From the NCBI RefSeq assembly GCF_026914185.1, contig NC_070573.1, forward strand, positions 868,001 through 932,000: a stretch of 64,000 nt of DNA. The letters are read 5' to 3'. A program made the translations under genes and the position numbers. A model generated the notes under the pieces. It ran no database searches. It saw nothing but the letters and a program-made list of their open reading frames with translations, and was not told the DNA's origin. The stretch is from Puccinia triticina. Its lineage: Eukaryota > Basidiomycota > Pucciniomycetes > Pucciniales > Pucciniaceae. Of the stretch, positions 31,501 through 42,080 are shown piece after piece. Position 1 is the stretch's first letter, and the number at the start of each line of letters is the position of its first letter.

Positions 31501-32632
31501 TAGACTGGTCCACTATGGAGAAATCACAGTTTCCCTTTCGAATGATATTGCAATGGGCTAGAAACAAGCGACCGAAGCTGACCAGTGCGTGAGACAAGTC
31601 AGGAACGTGCAGAGCATTGAAATGATAAATCTTCCCGCTTGAGTTCTTGAGTTTGATGGTGCCTGAACCGATGATTGGAAGGCTCTTGCCATCTGCGATC
31701 GCGACTGAAGACGAGTACGACTCGTAGTTGAAAAAGTCATCTCGGTTGGGGAACAAATGATCGGAACAGCCACTGTCTAGGAAGATCACGTTGCTTGATC
31801 TCGACGCTGCATTTGCAGAATGTTGAGCAAAGCAGTGATAGGCTTTTGGTTCATCACTATCGGCTGAAGAAGCGAGATTAGCTTTCTTCTTCTTGTCCTT
31901 CGGATACCCGTGCAATTGATAGCACTGTGCTTCAGTGTGTTGAGCCCTATGATTGTGTTTGCCCTTCTTGCACAAGTAGGGATTGGTCGACGCCTTCATT
32001 GCCGATTCGGTTTTGATGACTGGTTGAGAAGGGACGTTGTCCGTGTCTAGAATTTTTGACTCGAGTTGAGTTCTGACGATTTTGAGAGTCAAAGGTCTCT
32101 TGGTGAAGATGATGTCCTTCGTGTTGTCGTAGGAAGTTGGGATCTTGCTCATGATGATCTCGGCAAGGTGATTTTCATTGACAGTTGGCTCGGTCGGGAG
32201 AGGAACTCTGATAGACATTCCAACAGCTCGCATGTTGGCTATTCCGGTATCAACCGCGACCATATACTTGCCAAGGTTGCCACCGAAGGGGATCTTCAAG
32301 AAATTTTGATACACTTTAGATTGATTTTGAGTTGTTTTTGCTTCAAAGTGATTGCACAAGAGCTTCCACAATATGTGGGGTTCCTGCTTGTTATCTTCAG
32401 TGACGAACAGAGCTCTGTTGTCGGAGCCCATGTAGCGAACAAGAACGCCGGCAGCGATGTGCTTACGATCAGTCCACAGCTCGATTTTGTCTTTGGGAGC
32501 TGTTGCGGCCTTGTTGGTGGACAGGTATGCGGAACAAGATTTTTCTGCGCAGTAGGAGTGGATAATGGCTTTCCAGTCTTTGAAATTCGAGTCGGTGAGG
32601 ACCGGAAGACTGGACTGATGTTGATCTGACAT
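28580..32632 (-). pseudogene. gag-pol: G Gag-Pol polyprotein with one amber codon
   Basis: One frame of about 1350 codons from ATG 32632. In order: UBN2-type gag, a CCHC-like motif near residue 225-240, protease (FLDSGCSDHLF), integrase HHCC (HRRAGH ... CDSCRLSK), integrase core, reverse transcriptase, RNase H ending near 28580. Two defects stand out. TAG at 29522-29524 (codon 1037) replaces the Tyr of the YVDD catalytic motif. In the integrase core, AAC at 31018-31016 (codon 539) puts Asn where element F has the catalytic Asp (TNGGGEF against FDGGGEF). All other frame is open, so inactivation is recent. Confidence 0.9.
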
Positions 32633-32693
32633 GGCGAGGCAGTTGACAGAGAAGAAGCTTGTGATTTGATATTCCAGACGCTATACGCGATCT

Positions 32694-32704
32694 GGGCTCA
32701 TAAC
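32694..32704 (-). other. G primer-binding site, initiator tRNA half
   Basis: The plus strand reads GGGCTCATAAC, the anticodon stem-loop sequence of eukaryotic initiator tRNA-Met. The element strand is thus complementary to an internal tRNA segment, as in Drosophila copia, which is primed by a cleaved tRNA half. Confidence 0.7.
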
Positions 32705-32705
32705 C

Positions 32706-33247
32706 TATAAGACCAGAAGTCTTTGATGAGATGAGGCACGGTTAGACACAAGCAAGAAGCGGTGGCAAACGGGCAGAGGCGAAGCAAACCTTTGATGAGA
32801 TGAGGCACGGTTAGACACAAGCAAGAAGCGGTGGCAAACGGGCAGAGGCGAAGCAAACCTGAAGACGGAAGTCAAGGGTGAGCAGAGTTTTTGAGCAAAC
32901 AGTAGTTGAGTGTTGGATTTCTTATGCAGACCTTTGATGAGATGAGGCACGGTTAGACACAAGCAAGAAGCGGTGGCAAACGGGCAGAGGCGAAGCAAAC
33001 CTAACAAACAGCATAAGATGAGACAGGAGACTGATGAGACGAGAAAAGATAGAAAACGGACCTGAAGACGGAAGTCAAGGGTGAGCAGAGTTTTTGAGCA
33101 AACAGTAGTTGAGTGTTAAAGAAACAAATGAATGGAAATGAAAACAGGCTTTAACAAGGCAACTAGGTTAGATCAGAAACTGCGGCGGAATACATGTGAG
33201 AGTATAACTAGTGACATGTAGTAGAAAACCCGTGAAACCGTCTAATA
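32706..33247 (-). repeat. G 5' LTR
   Basis: 542 bp with the same 71-bp modules as the 3' LTR. Followed on the right by AGCCACCT, the target duplication. Confidence 0.88.
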
Positions 33248-33322
33248 AGCCACCTCATGTTCACCCAAGGTGGCATAGATCAGGCCGATGTTGAAGAGGA
33301 TCTTGGAGCAATCTGTGATGTC
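33248..33322 (-). pseudogene. noxR: NoxR pseudogene, upstream exon piece
   Basis: The minus strand reads DITDCSKILFNIGLIYATLGEHEVA and joins the TPR segment at 28005 when G is removed. A 3' splice site (TAAAATAG) precedes it at 33323. The first exon is not recognisable between here and F. Confidence 0.72.
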
Positions 33323-34039
33323 CTATTTTAGCCATGCCCAAGAATCAAACACAATCTTCAGCTTGTGTTGTTGCTAGGTTGAGGGTGTGTTGGAGTGGAT
33401 TAGGGTGGTTGGTGATGAAGGAAAGTGAGGTTTTGGGTGAAGGAGTACACCACCGGGCCTGTTTCTAGCATCGGAGACTGTTGGTGAGACGGTTTGGTGG
33501 GGTTAACGGTAGTACACCGTTTATGCGGATCAATCCGTTGCACCACTGGTGGTTCAACCGTTGACATCACGGTCTCGAGTCACACAGAGGATCCAGCCTG
33601 TGACTTCGACCGTTGTCATGTCGGTTTGGCATCCTCCGTTCCGCAGACGGCAAAATGGTGAAGCAACAACGTTCAACACAAGATCTTTTTTGGCCGGTAT
33701 GATCTGGCACCGGGCACTTCACCAGGACCTGACAACTGTTCAGAACTGTCCCCCTTAAAAGTCACCTGTGTCCGGAGGTGTCCCAAAATATTTCCAAGCA
33801 TGAGAATTGTGCATCACCCTCAGCCCCAAATCCGAACTGCGAAAAACAGCCCTTATTCCGACTCGCCTCGCCCCCTCCAGAATCAGGTTGGGTGCATAAT
33901 TGGCACTCCTTCCAAAAGTGTGCATAATGGGCACTGCCTCCGGCACCCCGCCCCCGCCCAGGATCACTCCGACTCTAACCTCACCTTTCTCCTCAAGGGG
34001 CACCCCCAACCAGTCAGAGACCGCTTGTGGCCTCGCCTC
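33323..34039. other. Sequence upstream of the NoxR piece, no gene identified
   Basis: Contains the upstream NoxR intron and then moderately repetitive sequence, including two related blocks (GTGCCCATTATGCAC and GTGCCAATTATGCAC, about 33887-33940 on the other strand). I find no convincing exon or transposon end. Confidence 0.35.
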
Positions 34040-34382
34040 TAAAGAACGAAAAGGCGCAGAGGGTCTTTGACGAGACCAGCGAGTGTGAGTACAGCACACG
34101 AGAGACTAAGAAGAGACCAGCGACGAGGCACACCTTTGACGAGACCAGCGAGTGTGAGTACAGCACACAAGAGACTAAGAAGAGACCAGCGACGAGGCAC
34201 ACCTGGATGTGCGGAGTTGAGGGTTGAAACAGGATGAGAAAACTGAATGAAGAAAAGAGAAATAGGATCTGGTACAACAAAGACTATTTGACAAGATCAT
34301 TTAGGTTTCACATCTAGGTTACAACTCTAACTCTCACTACACAACTGGTTGAAGAGTATGCTTCTACTGAGATACTTCAATA
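34040..34382 (-). repeat. F 3' LTR (343 bp)
   Basis: Begins TATTGAAGTATC on the minus strand and ends in TTCTTTA. Holds two 71-bp modules (CCTTTGACGAGACC ... GGCACACC). Confidence 0.88.
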
Positions 34383-34393
34383 CCCTCCCTTGC

Positions 34394-34843
34394 TCAAAAC
34401 CTGTTGATGTTGAGCTTGATGAGTGAATCTGTGTGCTTCTTTCTCGGCAGCGCCTTGGTGAGAAAGTCGGTGAGCTGATCATTGGTTCCGACGTAGTGAG
34501 TTGCGGCCCGTCCTTCCGCAATGAACTCCCTCATCCAGTGATACTTGATGGGGATGTGTTTGGTCCGTTGTTGGAACATCGGGTTGTTTGCTAACGCGAT
34601 TGCCGATTGATTGTCGACCAGTAGTGATAGTTTACCGGAGAGTGAGACTTTTAGCGAGTCAAGGAGATTCAAAAGCCATTTAGCCTCCTGGCCGGCTTTG
34701 AATAGAGAGATGTATTCAGCTTCTGTTGTTGAAACCGCGACGACAGGCTGTTTGTGAGAACGCCAGGAGATCACAGAGTCATTGAAGGTAGCTATATATC
34801 CAGAGTATGAGTGGCGATCCTTAACGTCATTAGCCCAGTCGAC
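34394..34843 (-). pseudogene. pol: F pol, RNase H end
   Basis: Continues the RNase H domain after E (DWANDVKDRHSYSGY), with SWRSHKQPVVAVSTTEAEY, the DNQSAIALANNP segment and a TKHIPIKYH motif, all typical of copia RNase H. The stop is at 34394 next to the polypurine-rich AGGGAGGG that precedes the 3' LTR on the minus strand. Confidence 0.88.
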
Positions 34844-35108
34844 TGTAAGGGTTTCTCCCTTACTGAAACAGAAGTCAAGCTAGATGCATATATGCATATG
34901 CATATACATTGTAGGATTCTCTATATAAGCTTGTAGTACTTGACTGCTCTCATCCTCTCTTCTTCCCCAAGCTGGTCTTCACCTCGAGGTTCCCCTTTCC
35001 ATCCCTTCTCACGACTCATTAGTGAAATATCATTCTTTCATATAGACTCCTGGCCTTTGGCCCTCCGTCCCACCGACCCTTCCAGTGAGGGTTCACTGAA
35101 CCCTTACA
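34844..35108 (+). repeat. E 5' LTR
   Basis: 265 bp, with a TATATAAG TATA-like sequence near 34922 and an inverted ATGCATATATGCATATGCAT segment. Confidence 0.93.
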
Positions 35109-35227
35109 CTTTTTTTTTCTATATAAAGATCATTTTTTCACTCGTTCCAAGCCCGCAACGCCATTGGAAGCTCCGAATTGTCTTTGAAATATCCTTGTGG
35201 TCTTTGGAAAGTCTTCATTGTCAACCG

Positions 35228-35392
35228 CCTCATCCTCGTTGGACTCGGAAGCTCTTCATCATCGGGACAACCTCATCCTCGCTGGACTCGGAGGCATTCA
35301 TTTCGGAATAGCCTCATCCTTGTAGGACTCGGAGGCTCCTCATTTTCGGAACAGCTTCATCCTTGTGGACTCGGAGACGCTTCATCAATTGA
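35228..35392 (+). repeat. Minisatellite in E, about four 41-43 bp units
   Basis: CCTCATCCTCGTTGGACTCGG-like units start at 35228, 35271, 35312 and 35355. Confidence 0.8.
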
Positions 35393-36683
35393 ACGGACAC
35401 ATCCTTGACCAACAACTTGAACTCAATCTCGCCAGTCATTGATCTCTTGGCCCTTTGCCTGGATTCCTTCCACACCCTCGGCCCCTTGGACTCTTTCTCG
35501 ATCTCTTGGGCACCCAGCCTCTACACCATCACCTTGCAACCTTGAATTCGCTCTCGCCCCTCGCCCTTGCCCTTGCCCTCGCCCTCAACTCCACCGAGAC
35601 CTCAGACTTGCCGGACATGCCGCTAAGGACCACAAACGCTTGCCGGCCCCTCCGATCCAAAAGGTCCGACAACCAATCAGTCGCCAGCCTCATCTCCCCT
35701 GTCGAACTCGCTGTCTCCTCCACCCCGCGCCAAACCTCGCTCGTCTCCCGCTCCTCATCCCGCACTACTGCAACCACCACCACCTCGCCCTTCCTCATCC
35801 GCCACCACCGCTCCAGCTCCGCCCAGCCCAGCCTCGCCCTCACCCTCGAGCTGCTTCTTCCCTCGCCCCTTCGCCGCCGAACTCTTTTCTTGCCTCGCGC
35901 CTGCTCCTCTGCCCGTCCGCGCCAGTTCGCCATTGCCAATGGCTCCTCCAAAGACCTCGCCCCTCTCGCCGCAACCCCGGATGAACGACAGCAAAGATCT
36001 ATTGATCGCCCCGCCAGCCCACCTCCCTGCTCCCTCTTTGCCTGCCCCTGCTCGCTTCTCTCCTCGATCCCAAAGCCCCTCATCGTCGCCTCCAGCCCAT
36101 CGTCATCGCTTCTATCCTCCCATCGCTGCCGTCTCTAGCCCCTCACATTACTCGACTTCAGCCCCTCATCCTTGCGCGTAGTCTCTCGACGTCATCATAC
36201 TCGTCCTCAGCCCTCGTCATCGTCTCTGGCCTCCCTTTTAATCGCCTCTAGCCCCTGGTCATCCCTTGCATCCCCTTCGTCGTCGCCTCTTGCCCCTCAT
36301 CTTCCCTTCTGGTCCCTTGTTATTGCACCTAGCCCTCTCTACCTGAAGATCATTGCCCCTACATTTTAACAACACTCCATCCTGCCCAGCCTCTATCAAT
36401 TAAATAACTCTCAAAAGCTTTGGAATCAACATCCTCCACCCACCATCCTGCAAGCAAATCTCAACATGGATGTCCCTTCGACTCAACAAACAATTCTCGG
36501 TTCTTCGGTATTGACCCTCGAACAAATCCTTTGCAAACGGACGATCCTTCAGGTTGAGAGCACGATGGACTCGGGGTGGAATTGAGGAAATCAGATCACT
36601 CTTAAGAGGAAGTTTTATTGATTTATAGCTGGTGTAACTGGGTTGTTTTTTTTCCTTCTTTTCCTTTTCCCCCTTTTTTTTAT
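35393..36683 (+). other. E interior, Pro/Ser-rich frames without a recognisable domain
   Basis: A 227-codon frame at 35455-36138 and overlapping frames are rich in Ser, Pro, Leu and His because the DNA is C/T-rich. No gag, knuckle or protease motif is seen. A short peptide cannot be excluded. Confidence 0.35.
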
Positions 36684-36695
36684 AGGAGGGGAGAC
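36684..36695 (+). other. E polypurine tract
   Basis: AGGAGGGGAGAC abuts the 3' LTR, like the A1 and A2 tracts. Confidence 0.75.
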
Positions 36696-36960
36696 TGTAA
36701 GGGTTTCTCCCTTACTGAAACAGAAGTCAAGCTAGATGCATATATGCATATGCATATACATTGTAGGATTCTCTATATAAGCTTGTAGTACTTGACTGCT
36801 CTCATCCTCTCTTCTTCCCCAAGCTGGTCTTCACCTCGAGGTTCCCCTTTCCATCCCTTCTCACGACTCATTAGTGAAATATCATTCTTTTATATAGACT
36901 CCTGGCCTTTGGCCCTCCGTCCCACCGACCCTTCCAGTGAGGGTTCACTGAACCCTTACA
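36696..36960 (+). repeat. E 3' LTR
   Basis: 265 bp, followed by the TCGAC duplication. Confidence 0.93.
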
Positions 36961-39620
36961 TCGACGTCAGAGTAAACTTTGATTTTATTGATTTCTGAGC
37001 GTCCATCCAAGAGAATTCCATGATTACGAGTGCCGGAAAGATAGCGAAGTAGGTGGACAATCGCCCTCCAGTGCGTGATCCCAGGAGATTCAAGATGCTG
37101 AGATAGTTGAGAAATTGTGAAAGTGATGTCCGGACGCGTGCATACTGCCAAGTACATGAGCATTCCAACAGACCTTTGGTAGTTTGCACAAATTCTTTCA
37201 AACTGTTGTTGTTCAAAAGGTGTTGACTTGATCAGCTGAGTGTTTGAGATCATTGGACAGGATACCGGCTTGACTTCAGACATGTTGTGGTCTGCCAGAA
37301 TTTTTACAAGATACGCCTCCTGCGACAGGTACATTTGCTTTTCACCTATGCAAGAGACCTTGACCCCAAGGAGATGCCGTAATTCACCGATGTCGTCCAT
37401 CTTGAAACAAGCCGATATGAGCTTTTTGAATCTTTCAACGTCAGGACTTACAATGACCATGTCATCCACATAGACATGGACAAAGCAAACCCACAACTGA
37501 GAGTTGCTGATGAATAAACATGGGTTGGCAGGGGACGGATGAAAGTTTATTGACTTGAAGAAACTAGACAGTGCCGAGTACCAGACTCGCGGAGCTTGAC
37601 GGAAACCATAAAAAGCTTTCTTGAGCCGGAGGCAATGACCAGCAGGCACCAAAAGACCAGCCGGAGCATGAAGATAAACTTCTTCCTTGAGTTCACCATT
37701 CAGGAACGCGTTCTTTGTGTCCATCTGATGAATTTGATAACCTCGAGACAGCCCAACCGAGACAACTGTGCGGAGTGCAGAAAAACGACCAGTGGGAGCG
37801 TAGGTGTGAAGGATATCCTCCACAGCTTGGAGAGATCCCTGAGCACACAAGCGAGCTTTAAATTTAGAGACCGCTCCATCTTCGTCGAGCTTCTTCCAAA
37901 AAACCCAGAGAGTGCCCAGAAGTTGGTGGTCACTGGGGATTCTTACAACTTTCCACACACCCAAATCGGCCATTGCTGAGAGTTCCTTGTTGATTGCCTC
38001 ACGCCATTCATTTGATTCACCGGAGGCCATTGCTTGGTTGTAAGTTTGTGGCACTCCCACAGAGACGTAGGCTACCGCATGGATGTCAAAGTCCTGGTCC
38101 AGATGATTGAGCATGAATCCATCAAACCTGTCCAGAATACATAAGTTTGCCCTCCTACGATGCTCCAGAATGTTTGAAGTGTCTATCGCAGACGATATGT
38201 CCTTCGGGGCTTTGTCCGGCGCAAGAACCATCTCCCAGCCGGGCTTCGGCTTTGTTGGGACTCTGCCAGCTGTAGGATTTGAAGCTACGGGAGCAGGTTG
38301 CTGAACTTCTTGATCCTCAGCTCGAATTTGCGGATCTGCTTGCAATTAATTGTTTGACTTCTTGGGACTCACTAGTATGAATTAGCGGGGATTCCTCAAG
38401 CTCCTGGAACTCCGTTGGATCCTGTGGGTCGACTATTCCTGAGGGATCAGCTGGGGAGAAAAGGGAGACTCCTGGGAAGTCTGCTTTGTCAGAAGAGACA
38501 TCATGGCAGCGCTCAACCTTTCCTCCCGGAAGTAGAATGCGCCAGTTATGCATTCCCAGCTGATACCCCACCATCAGGCCCCTTTTTGCCGTGTCACCAA
38601 ATTTTCTATCCCTAAGCTTCTTGGGAATATTGACGTAAGCCTTGCAGCCAAACGGTCGAAGACGCGACATGTCAAATTGAGAGTCAAACCATAGCTCGTA
38701 TGGAGTTTTCCATTTGAGCTTGCGAACAGGCGTGATGTTTTCGAGAAAAACGGCTGTGCTGACAGCTTCACCCCAGTAGACGGCAGGGAGATTTGCTTGC
38801 TTGAGCATCACCCGGGCCTTCTCGCTGGTAGTTCAATTACCTCGCTCTGCCACCGCGTTCTGCTGAGGTGTATACGGGGCCGTTACATGGATTGTGACTC
38901 CCTTCGACTTAAGGAACTCAGTGAACTCGGTTGAATTAAATTCCCCTCCTCCGTCAAACACGACCGACTTGATTGGGCAACCATGAAACGTTGTGACATT
39001 GTTGTAATATTCCACAAATTTTGAGAAGGTTTGAGATTTGGCAGAAAGGATAAAGACATGACAATAACGCGTGAACCAATTGGTGAGTTTAAAGTAATAG
39101 CAACCGCCTCCACAAGAAGCCGGAGTAATTTTTCCACTAAGATCCATATGAACTGATTCAAGTGGATGATTTGCCGGAGGAAGTTGAGAAGGGAATACAA
39201 GAAAATGGGATTTAGACAAGGAACAAGAGTTGCATTTGATTTTCGGTGATTTTATCCCAAACATTCGCCTCAATGCCTCATTACTGCAGTGACCGGCGCG
39301 TCTGTGGAGAAATTCGTCGTCAGTGATCATCGATGCTAGCGCCAAAGCGGGAGAGGACTGACCTTCGAGAGTGGTATTTAATTGAACCATGCAAGTGCCG
39401 CTGACGATTACAGTCTTGAAGATGACTTCGCCTTCACGAGTTATGACAAATGAAGACAAGCCTGATCTTTTGAGTTCGCAGCCTCGTTCTAGGAGTCGTC
39501 CAAGACTGATGAGAGTAGCACTTAAGCCAGGAACATGCAAGGACTTCAACGGGATCACTGTCTTGTTTTTGGCGATGACGTTGACGAAGCCGCTTCCTTG
39601 AACCTCAAGAGTGTGTCCGT
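36961..39620 (-). pseudogene. pol: F polyprotein: protease end, integrase, reverse transcriptase
   Basis: Resumes from the D insertion with ...ANG|HTLEVQGSGF. Integrase has HRRAGHCSNEA, NSCSLSKSH, the core motifs MDLSGKI and FDGGGEFNS, and PQQNAVAERGN. Reverse transcriptase follows with WKVVRIPSDHQLLGTLWVF and an intact YVDDMVIVS. Defects are TGA at 38833-38835 in place of the Arg codon after ERGN, and a frameshift between about 38317 and 38345, in the linker before reverse transcriptase. E interrupts the frame at 36961. Confidence 0.88.
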
Positions 39621-40534
39621 TGTGGAACTCCGACCGGTGCTGGGCCGTCGGCAGTTACTGGAAGGGAATGTTGCGCTGTGCGCTGCCTTCGCGGTGGTCC
39701 GGGGGAGATTCTAGAATTCGAGAGATAGCGGAATTTTTGGGGGGGGGGGGGGGATTTTGGTTTGAGACGACGAGAGGTAGATTCCCGTCGGCGGTGGTTT
39801 GTTTGTTGAGAATCTGGGGAAAAACCGGCGAACTGGACCGGGGAACAGTGATCTTAAGAAGAGGAATCTGGAAAAGGATCGGCGCGGGGCTGAGAGGAGA
39901 AACTCAGAAGCTCCGCAAGTATATCGGTGAACAAGGATCAATAAACTTTTAGATTCAAGTTGATGAGATGATCTGACAAAGAAATTTTTTTGGTTCAGAC
40001 GAAATCCCATGCCGCCCCATCGTCTGAGTTCGAACTGAACTCAGACTCCGGGGACTGCGACATGCTGCGGACAAGTCATCATACACCCGCGCGCACAAGC
40101 GCGCAACAACAACCAAGAGAAATAGGAGGAAAGAAAACAAACGCAGAAGTAAGGAAAACACAGTGATATGAGGCAGAAGGAAATAAACTACGAGCAAAGA
40201 AAAGAAGAGGGTAAACAGAACACACAGACCAGAACAAACAGAGAGAACAACAAAAAACAAAACAAAACAAAAAGAAACAGTGGATAAAAACAGAGAGATA
40301 AACCCACAGCAGGCGCTGTGTTAGGACCAAGAAAGGTGAAGAAATCTGGGGAACTGAGAGGGAGTAGGAATGAAAGGCTGATAATCTTGAAGATCTTGAA
40401 GGGAAGTTGATTTATTGAAGCTTGGAAAACCAGGGAGAAGCTTGAGTCTTGATGATCTTGCGGTCACTGCGCCTGGAATAGGGAAATGATTGAAAACTAG
40501 GCGCGCCGCTGGCACCACGAGATTGATCACCACA
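39621..40534 (-). repeat. D 3' LTR
   Basis: 914 bp, TGTGGTGATC at its minus-strand start and TTCCACA at its end. Preceded on the element strand by a purine-rich GTGGAGGAGA tract (40535-40545). Confidence 0.93.
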
Positions 40535-40693
40535 TCTCCTCCACAATTGCAGTCTGTCCCTAGACTGCGCGCGCTGCGCCGCGGACGAGAACAAGAGAGT
40601 TGAAAGGGAAGCAGGGATTCGATGATTGGACCTGGAGGACGGAAAGAAAATGGGGGGGGAAGAGAGGAAGAGAGAAGGAAGGAATCCGAGACC
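40535..40693 (-). other. D region between the last intron cassette and the 3' LTR
   Basis: If the 40812-40694 cassette is spliced, the pol frame continues here in phase (KVSDSFLLSS ...) for about 50 residues to the LTR. A CAGTCT/AGACTG stem and a CGCGCGCTGCGCCGCGG box lie just before the polypurine tract, reminiscent of the hairpin and GC box of B and C. Confidence 0.45.
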
Positions 40694-40812
40694 CTAAAGG
40701 AAAAAAAAAACAAATGGCCACCACGGCGAGGCTCACGAGTGTGGCTGGAGTAGGGTTTTCGACACGTGACGGTAGTAACTACCCGGAGATGCATACCAGG
40801 AGAGGAACTTAC
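40694..40812 (-). other. D intron-like cassette 1 (end of pol)
   Basis: 119 nt from GTAAGT to CCTTTAG on the minus strand. Shares GCATCTCC and GCCACACTCGTGAGCC with the other three cassettes. If not spliced, pol ends at the TAA formed at its donor (40809-40811). Confidence 0.65.
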
Positions 40813-40865
40813 TTCTGGTCAGGAAAGTCCTCGCGCGAATAAAACCTCTTAACCTGATCGGCCGC
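40809..40865 (-). CDS. pol: D pol, final piece beyond the C insertion
   Basis: After removal of C and one CCGC, the pol frame continues ...RRFAADQVKRFYSRE and reaches TAA at 40809-40811, unless the cassette here is spliced. The segment matches the AASHIKRFYPRG end of the B and C Pol proteins. Confidence 0.8.
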   Translation of the reverse strand, partial: AADQVKRFYSREDFPDQK

Positions 40866-40955
40866 TGTAAGACTCAAAAGTGTTCCTGAGAACCTTTTGC
40901 TGAATGGAGAAGGGGATGATGGAGGTGCAAACTCTGCCCTTCTATACTATCAGAT

Positions 40956-40987
<32 letters not shown>

Positions 40988-41790
40988 TTAATGAAGTGAT
41001 AGGGTTGGTTGGTTCAAGATGAGCTTGTTGATGACACTGAATAAATTGTTGTTATTGTTAATGTAAGGGTTGTTATGTAGGTTGTTTAAGTATATATATA
41101 AGGCTGAACTGTAAATGTTGGGGTGACTGTGATTGGTGAGTAATGAACTGAGGAGCTGACAACTGGGGAGGAGGGAGCTCCTTATATAGACAAAAGTGGA
41201 GCCCCAGAGGGCTTGTGGGTTAGGGTTTTGACTAATCTAGACAACAGTGTGAGGGATTTTAGCTGGTGGGAGTAGATACAAATGATGTCATAATGTGTCA
41301 GGGGTACATAAATGATGTCATAAGAATGCAGTAGGGCCACATGAAGGCTGCGTAAAGTGACAGTAGACTGCATGAGTTGACAGGTGGATGCAGGGGGTGC
41401 ATAAATGAAGTCTGAGGCTGCAGAGTCAGTGTGTGATGACATCATAATATGGAAATAGAAGAGTACTTGATAATATGTAATGACTGCAGTCTGATGGGGA
41501 GATGTATGTTTGTATCCTGTGATTTGTATAAGCATAATGCTGTGATCCTTGAATTGAGGCTGGTGACAGGCTGGTGACTGGGTATGTTGAACGTGTGATG
41601 GGTGTCCAGTGTCCAAAGAAGTGTAGGTTCCAATCCAGCGGGGTTCAGGTGATGCTTTCAGTGGTGACTAGGGGTAAAATTGGCCGTAGAATCCATTTCT
41701 GAGGTCTGTTTGATGGTATCTTGAGGCGTATTGTGAGTAAATATATGTATGCGAAAAAACTTTTGATTTTTCACTTTTCCGTCTACCACA
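40866..41790 (-). repeat. C 3' LTR
   Basis: 925 bp, minus-strand start TGTGGTAGACGG, end GAGTCTTACA. Related to but clearly diverged from the B LTR. Confidence 0.95.
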
Positions 41791-41802
41791 TCCTCCCCCA
41801 AC
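41791..41802 (-). other. C polypurine tract
   Basis: GTTGGGGGAGGA on the minus strand, identical to that of B. Confidence 0.85.
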
Positions 41803-41804
41803 TT

Positions 41805-41824
41805 ATTGTCTGTCCCCAGACAAT
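41805..41824 (-). other. Hairpin beside the C polypurine tract
   Basis: The ATTGTCTG/CAGACAAT stem of B is conserved here with the same loop and spacing. Confidence 0.65.
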
Positions 41825-42040
41825 TCCACCGGAAAAGTGCCGTATCTTGAATTTTGGAAGCTTGAGGCTTGAGTTTTTTACTGGGTGACATGAAGAATCC
41901 TTGGGAATTTGGCCGTTGGACGTCTTCTGGGTACTGTGTCAGAGAGGCTGGGTGGGGTGAATTTTGGTCAAAAATTCAACTTTTGTCGTTTTTCTGACTT
42001 TTCTTGAAGGGAAATTTTTAAGGTGTCTGGGAGTCGAAGT

Positions 42041-42080
42041 GCTGCGCGCAGTCCGCAGTCCGCAGTTGCGCAGTTGCGCA
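42041..42080. promoter_or_regulatory. Conserved GC box before the C 3' LTR
   Basis: CTGCGCGCAGTCCGCAGTCCGCAGTTGCGCAGTT-like sequence, the complement of the B box at 24691-24720, about 250 nt from the LTR. The surrounding 41825-42960 holds no convincing gene. Confidence 0.5.

Larger units (their letters stand above)
28006..33247 (-). mobile_element. Ty1/copia retrotransposon G
   Basis: A 5.2-kb minus-strand element with 542-bp LTRs inserted in the NoxR gene. The flanks share AGCCACCT (28001-28008 and 33248-33255), so the left end is uncertain by three bases. Domain order (gag, protease, integrase, reverse transcriptase, RNase H) is that of copia elements. I saw at least three LTR differences. 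One amber codon in the reverse transcriptase active site and one changed integrase residue make this copy defective. Confidence 0.92.
34844..36960 (+). mobile_element. Small non-autonomous LTR element E
   Basis: 2,117 bp with 265-bp LTRs (TGTAAGGG...CCCTTACA) that differ at one site (TTTCATAT/TTTTATAT). The TCGAC duplication is perfect (34839-34843, 36961-36965). The interior has no retroviral domain. Its LTR end, leader (C, nine T, CT) and polypurine tract match those of A1 and A2, suggesting it uses the same enzymes. Confidence 0.92.

Noticed and set aside
35455..36138. 227-codon Ser/Pro/Leu-rich frame in E as a gene
   Set aside because: Several overlapping frames on both strands are equally long because the DNA is C/T-rich; no domain is present.
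41182..41616. 144-codon minus-strand frame repeated at 52134-52568
   Set aside because: It lies in the LTRs of C and has no domain or start context; it is a by-product of LTR sequence.
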